Assembly (NCBI GenBank): GCA_003492055.1 | Contig: DMZE01000122.1 | Span: 1-6,802 of the forward strand | Direction: 5' to 3' | Source: Cellvibrionales bacterium | GTDB lineage: Bacteria > Pseudomonadota > Gammaproteobacteria > Pseudomonadales > UBA7434 | DNA length: 6,802 bases | Translations under genes and position numbers: made by a program | Notes under the pieces: model-generated | What the model was told of the DNA's origin: nothing | Databases searched by the model: none | What the model saw: the letters and a program-made list of their open reading frames with translations, nothing else | Part shown: positions 4,668 through 6,802 of the stretch, in pieces | How positions within the stretch are numbered: the stretch's first letter is position 1 | How the letters are laid out: every line of letters starts with the position of its first letter

Positions 4668-6802
4668 TTAAACACATGGCGTTAATTTAACATCAACCGA
4701 TTTAAATGCTGGCGTTTTACTGCGCGCATCACGGTCTCGACCGATAAGCACATTCGCCTCTGGATAATAGGCCATAACATCACCGTCGGGTAAATCGAAG
4801 GGATACACTGTAACCGCTTTCATCTCTCCCACCGCTGAAGTGATATTCACTTTATCACCAGCATCAATACCTAATGACGCAATCGCTTTAGGATTTATCA
4901 ATACCGCCCAACGCTGATCAACTTGGCGATAGCTATCTTTTTGCTCATAAATAATCGAGTTAAACTGCCCTTCACTTCTCACGCTCATCAAACGCATAGG
5001 GAATTGATTATTATGTTTAAACTCAGGTAAATCATGTACTACAAATTTTGCTTTACCATTCGCTCGCTTAAACTCAGGCTTATGTATAAGACGATTACGC
5101 ACATGAAACTCTTGCTTAGCAACGTCTATCGTTTCTAGTGCCTCCATACCCGGCACAATAGCGGCAATCGTTTCGCGAATCGTTTTATGAGATCTAAACG
5201 CACTAAAATCCAGAGGCAACTTATGTTTATCGTTATTTCCAGACTGTACAGCTTGGGTAGTTTGAGAAGCAAAAAGACGCTGCGCAAAATCCGTTAGAAT
5301 ATCAACCTCTGAACGCACATTCGATAAACGCTTAATACCACCATCGCTATAACGCACATAGTTAAACATCGATTCCTGCGTGGTCGGTTCGGGCTCTTCA
5401 TCACGCGCCGTCACCGGAAAAATAATTGCCTCGCCATTATTAAGTCCGGACAAATGACCTTTATTCAACGTCGTTGTTAAATACACCTTGCAAGCAATCT
5501 TATCCATCATCTGCTCGGCCCATTTTGAATCGGGCGTCGCTTCGTATAAGTTGCCACCCATAATTAAGGCTGCATCCATCTCGCCACGATCGGCCGCCTC
5601 AAGGCAGGCTAAAGTATCCATTCCCGGAGAAGCTTCTTTACTGGGCAAATCTATCTTCAGCGTTTCTTGCATTTTAGTGAGCACGTCAGCAGCCAATACT
5701 GGCTTAACACCGATGGTGCCTATCCCTTGCACATTACTGTGGCCACGCAGAGGCAGCAAGCCAGAAAAGCGTTTGCCTATCATGCCGCGTAATAAGGCAA
5801 GGTTTGAAATATATTCAACGTTAGCAACGCCATGCTTATGATGTGTAATACCCATGCCCCAGGCAAAAACAGCATTGTTTGAATGGCAATACACATTGGC
5901 AATATCTTGTAGCTCTCGCTTACTCAGGCCCGATAAAGTTTCTATTGAATCCCAAGATGTCGCCTCAATATCAGCGAGAAAGGCGGTATAGTTTTCGGTA
6001 TATTCATGAATAAATTGTTTGGCAATGCCATAACGCTGTATTACCGCCTTCGCAATACCTTTAAAAACAGCGAGATCACTACCAATATGCGGCTGCAAAT
6101 AATGCGAGGCAATTTCACTGCCTCCAATAATTAAGGACTTAGGACTTTTAGGCAGCGCGAATCGAACCAAGCCTGGCTCTTTAGCCGGATTGATAATTAC
6201 CACTTTACCGCCGCGTTCGCGACAAGCCTGTAACTTATGGATAAAGCGTGGATGATTAGACGCCGGATTAGCTCCGATAACAAAGATCAGGTCACAGCCA
6301 TCTAAATCATCTAGCTCAACCGTTGCCGTACCCACACCAATGGTTTCAGACAAACCAACACCGGTTGCCTGATGACAATAAAAAGAACAATTGTTGACGT
6401 TATTAGTGCCATACACTCTGGCTAATAACTGCAATATAAAGCCCGCTTCATTCGACGAGCGACCCGAAGAATAAAAAAAGCTCCGCTCAGCGGCCGTGTT
6501 AGAAAACGCCTGTGCAGCATAATTTAAGGCCCAATCCCAATCGACCGCTTTAAATTTATTACTGTCTTTGGCTTTAAAGAGAGGAGTATTAAGACGTCCT
6601 AAATGCTCCATTTCATAAGCGCTAAGGCGATGAAATTCATCAATAGTATGATCAAACACTTCATTAGGAATGGGCGATTGGATATCGGTTGACTGCGCCT
6701 GAACACTTTTATTGCAGACCGCAGGAAAATCACCCTGCTCATTAGTCATTCCGCCTTGCTGGCCACCCATGCCTAGACCACATGCCTTACACGCATTCTT
6801 TG
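4668..6802 (-). CDS. FdhF/YdeP family molybdopterin oxidoreductase (formate dehydrogenase alpha-like), partial (5' end outside window)
   Basis: The frame ends at the TAA at 4670-4668 and is open to the right edge: ten codons precede the first visible ATG (6770) and encode KNACKACGLG, so the true start lies outside and at least 710 residues are coded. Numbering from that Met: the catalytic domain covers about 50-480, with FFYSSGRSSNEAGF (98-111), NCSFYCHQATGVGL (127-140), DLIFVIGANPASNHPR and PLRGHSNVQG; the molybdopterin-dinucleotide-binding domain is about 590-700 (SVRSEGQFNSIIYE, GDKVNI, MAYYPEANVL). Cys132 followed by His133 aligns with the Sec-His pair of E. coli FdhF, so it is probably the molybdenum ligand. 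A C-x2-C-x21-C set (codons 6789-6791 and 6780-6782, then Cys19) could bind an Fe-S cluster. This is the TIGR01701/YdeP group: cytosolic, needing a bis-MGD cofactor. Formate oxidation is plausible but unproven; E. coli YdeP is linked to acid resistance. No Tat signal can be assessed. Confidence 0.9.
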   Translation of the reverse strand, partial: KNACKACGLGMGGQQGGMTNEQGDFPAVCNKSVQAQSTDIQSPIPNEVFDHTIDEFHRLSAYEMEHLGRLNTPLFKAKDSNKFKAVDWDWALNYAAQAFSNTAAERSFFYSSGRSSNEAGFILQLLARVYGTNNVNNCSFYCHQATGVGLSETIGVGTATVELDDLDGCDLIFVIGANPASNHPRFIHKLQACRERGGKVVIINPAKEPGLVRFALPKSPKSLIIGGSEIASHYLQPHIGSDLAVFKGIAKAVIQRYGIAKQFIHEYTENYTAFLADIEATSWDSIETLSGLSKRELQDIANVYCHSNNAVFAWGMGITHHKHGVANVEYISNLALLRGMIGKRFSGLLPLRGHSNVQGIGTIGVKPVLAADVLTKMQETLKIDLPSKEASPGMDTLACLEAADRGEMDAALIMGGNLYEATPDSKWAEQMMDKIACKVYLTTTLNKGHLSGLNNGEAIIFPVTARDEEPEPTTQESMFNYVRYSDGGIKRLSNVRSEVDILTDFAQRLFASQTTQAVQSGNNDKHKLPLDFSAFRSHKTIRETIAAIVPGMEALETIDVAKQEFHVRNRLIHKPEFKRANGKAKFVVHDLPEFKHNNQFPMRLMSVRSEGQFNSIIYEQKDSYRQVDQRWAVLINPKAIASLGIDAGDKVNITSAVGEMKAVTVYPFDLPDGDVMAYYPEANVLIGRDRDARSKTPAFKSVDVKLTPCV

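Noticed and set aside
5488..5841. 117-codon plus-strand reading frame
   Set aside because: It is antisense to the conserved catalytic domain of the molybdopterin oxidoreductase.

Overview
The window looks like chromosomal DNA of a free-living, probably marine gammaproteobacterium. The evidence is the gene content and protein similarity: an RNase AM/YciV homologue divergent from a yciB-yciI-ygiM run, a YciB of the Pseudomonas-like length class, and AT-leaning third codon positions judged by eye. I see no transposase, integrase, phage gene, tRNA, rRNA or CRISPR repeat. It is mostly ordinary core and metabolic sequence, and I did not find a convincing new system.

Layout: (1) At the left edge, the 5' two-thirds of an rnm-type PHP-domain exonuclease gene lies on the minus strand and runs out of the window. 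(2) A 266-base divergent intergenic region follows. It carries a long imperfect inverted repeat that overlaps a sigma70-like promoter candidate for the rightward genes. (3) Five rightward genes follow: yciB (inner-membrane envelope protein), yciI (small YCII-domain protein), ygiM (SH3b, coiled coil and membrane anchor, overlapping yciI by 4 bases), a lipoprotein cyclophilin (peptidyl-prolyl isomerase), and pdxJ (last ring-forming step of pyridoxine 5'-phosphate synthesis). The first three are an envelope-linked cluster. The gaps before the cyclophilin and pdxJ are 50 and 45 bases, so read-through is possible but not shown. (4) Two leftward genes converge on pdxJ with only 16 bases between the stops: a purine-type phosphoribosyltransferase and, upstream of it, a large FdhF/YdeP-family molybdopterin oxidoreductase. 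The oxidoreductase gene is cut by the right edge of the window.

Points of most interest: the PdxJ is a divergent variant (VNxNKIA motif, TVHPRPD loop, insertion after the NIEGNP strand) outside the usual recO-pdxJ-acpS setting, so it may be a transferred or second copy. The oxidoreductase reading frame continues past the first visible Met into a CxxC pair at the window edge, so its real start is outside the window. The cyclophilin is membrane-anchored by a lipobox, and its start is better placed five codons downstream of the longest ORF.
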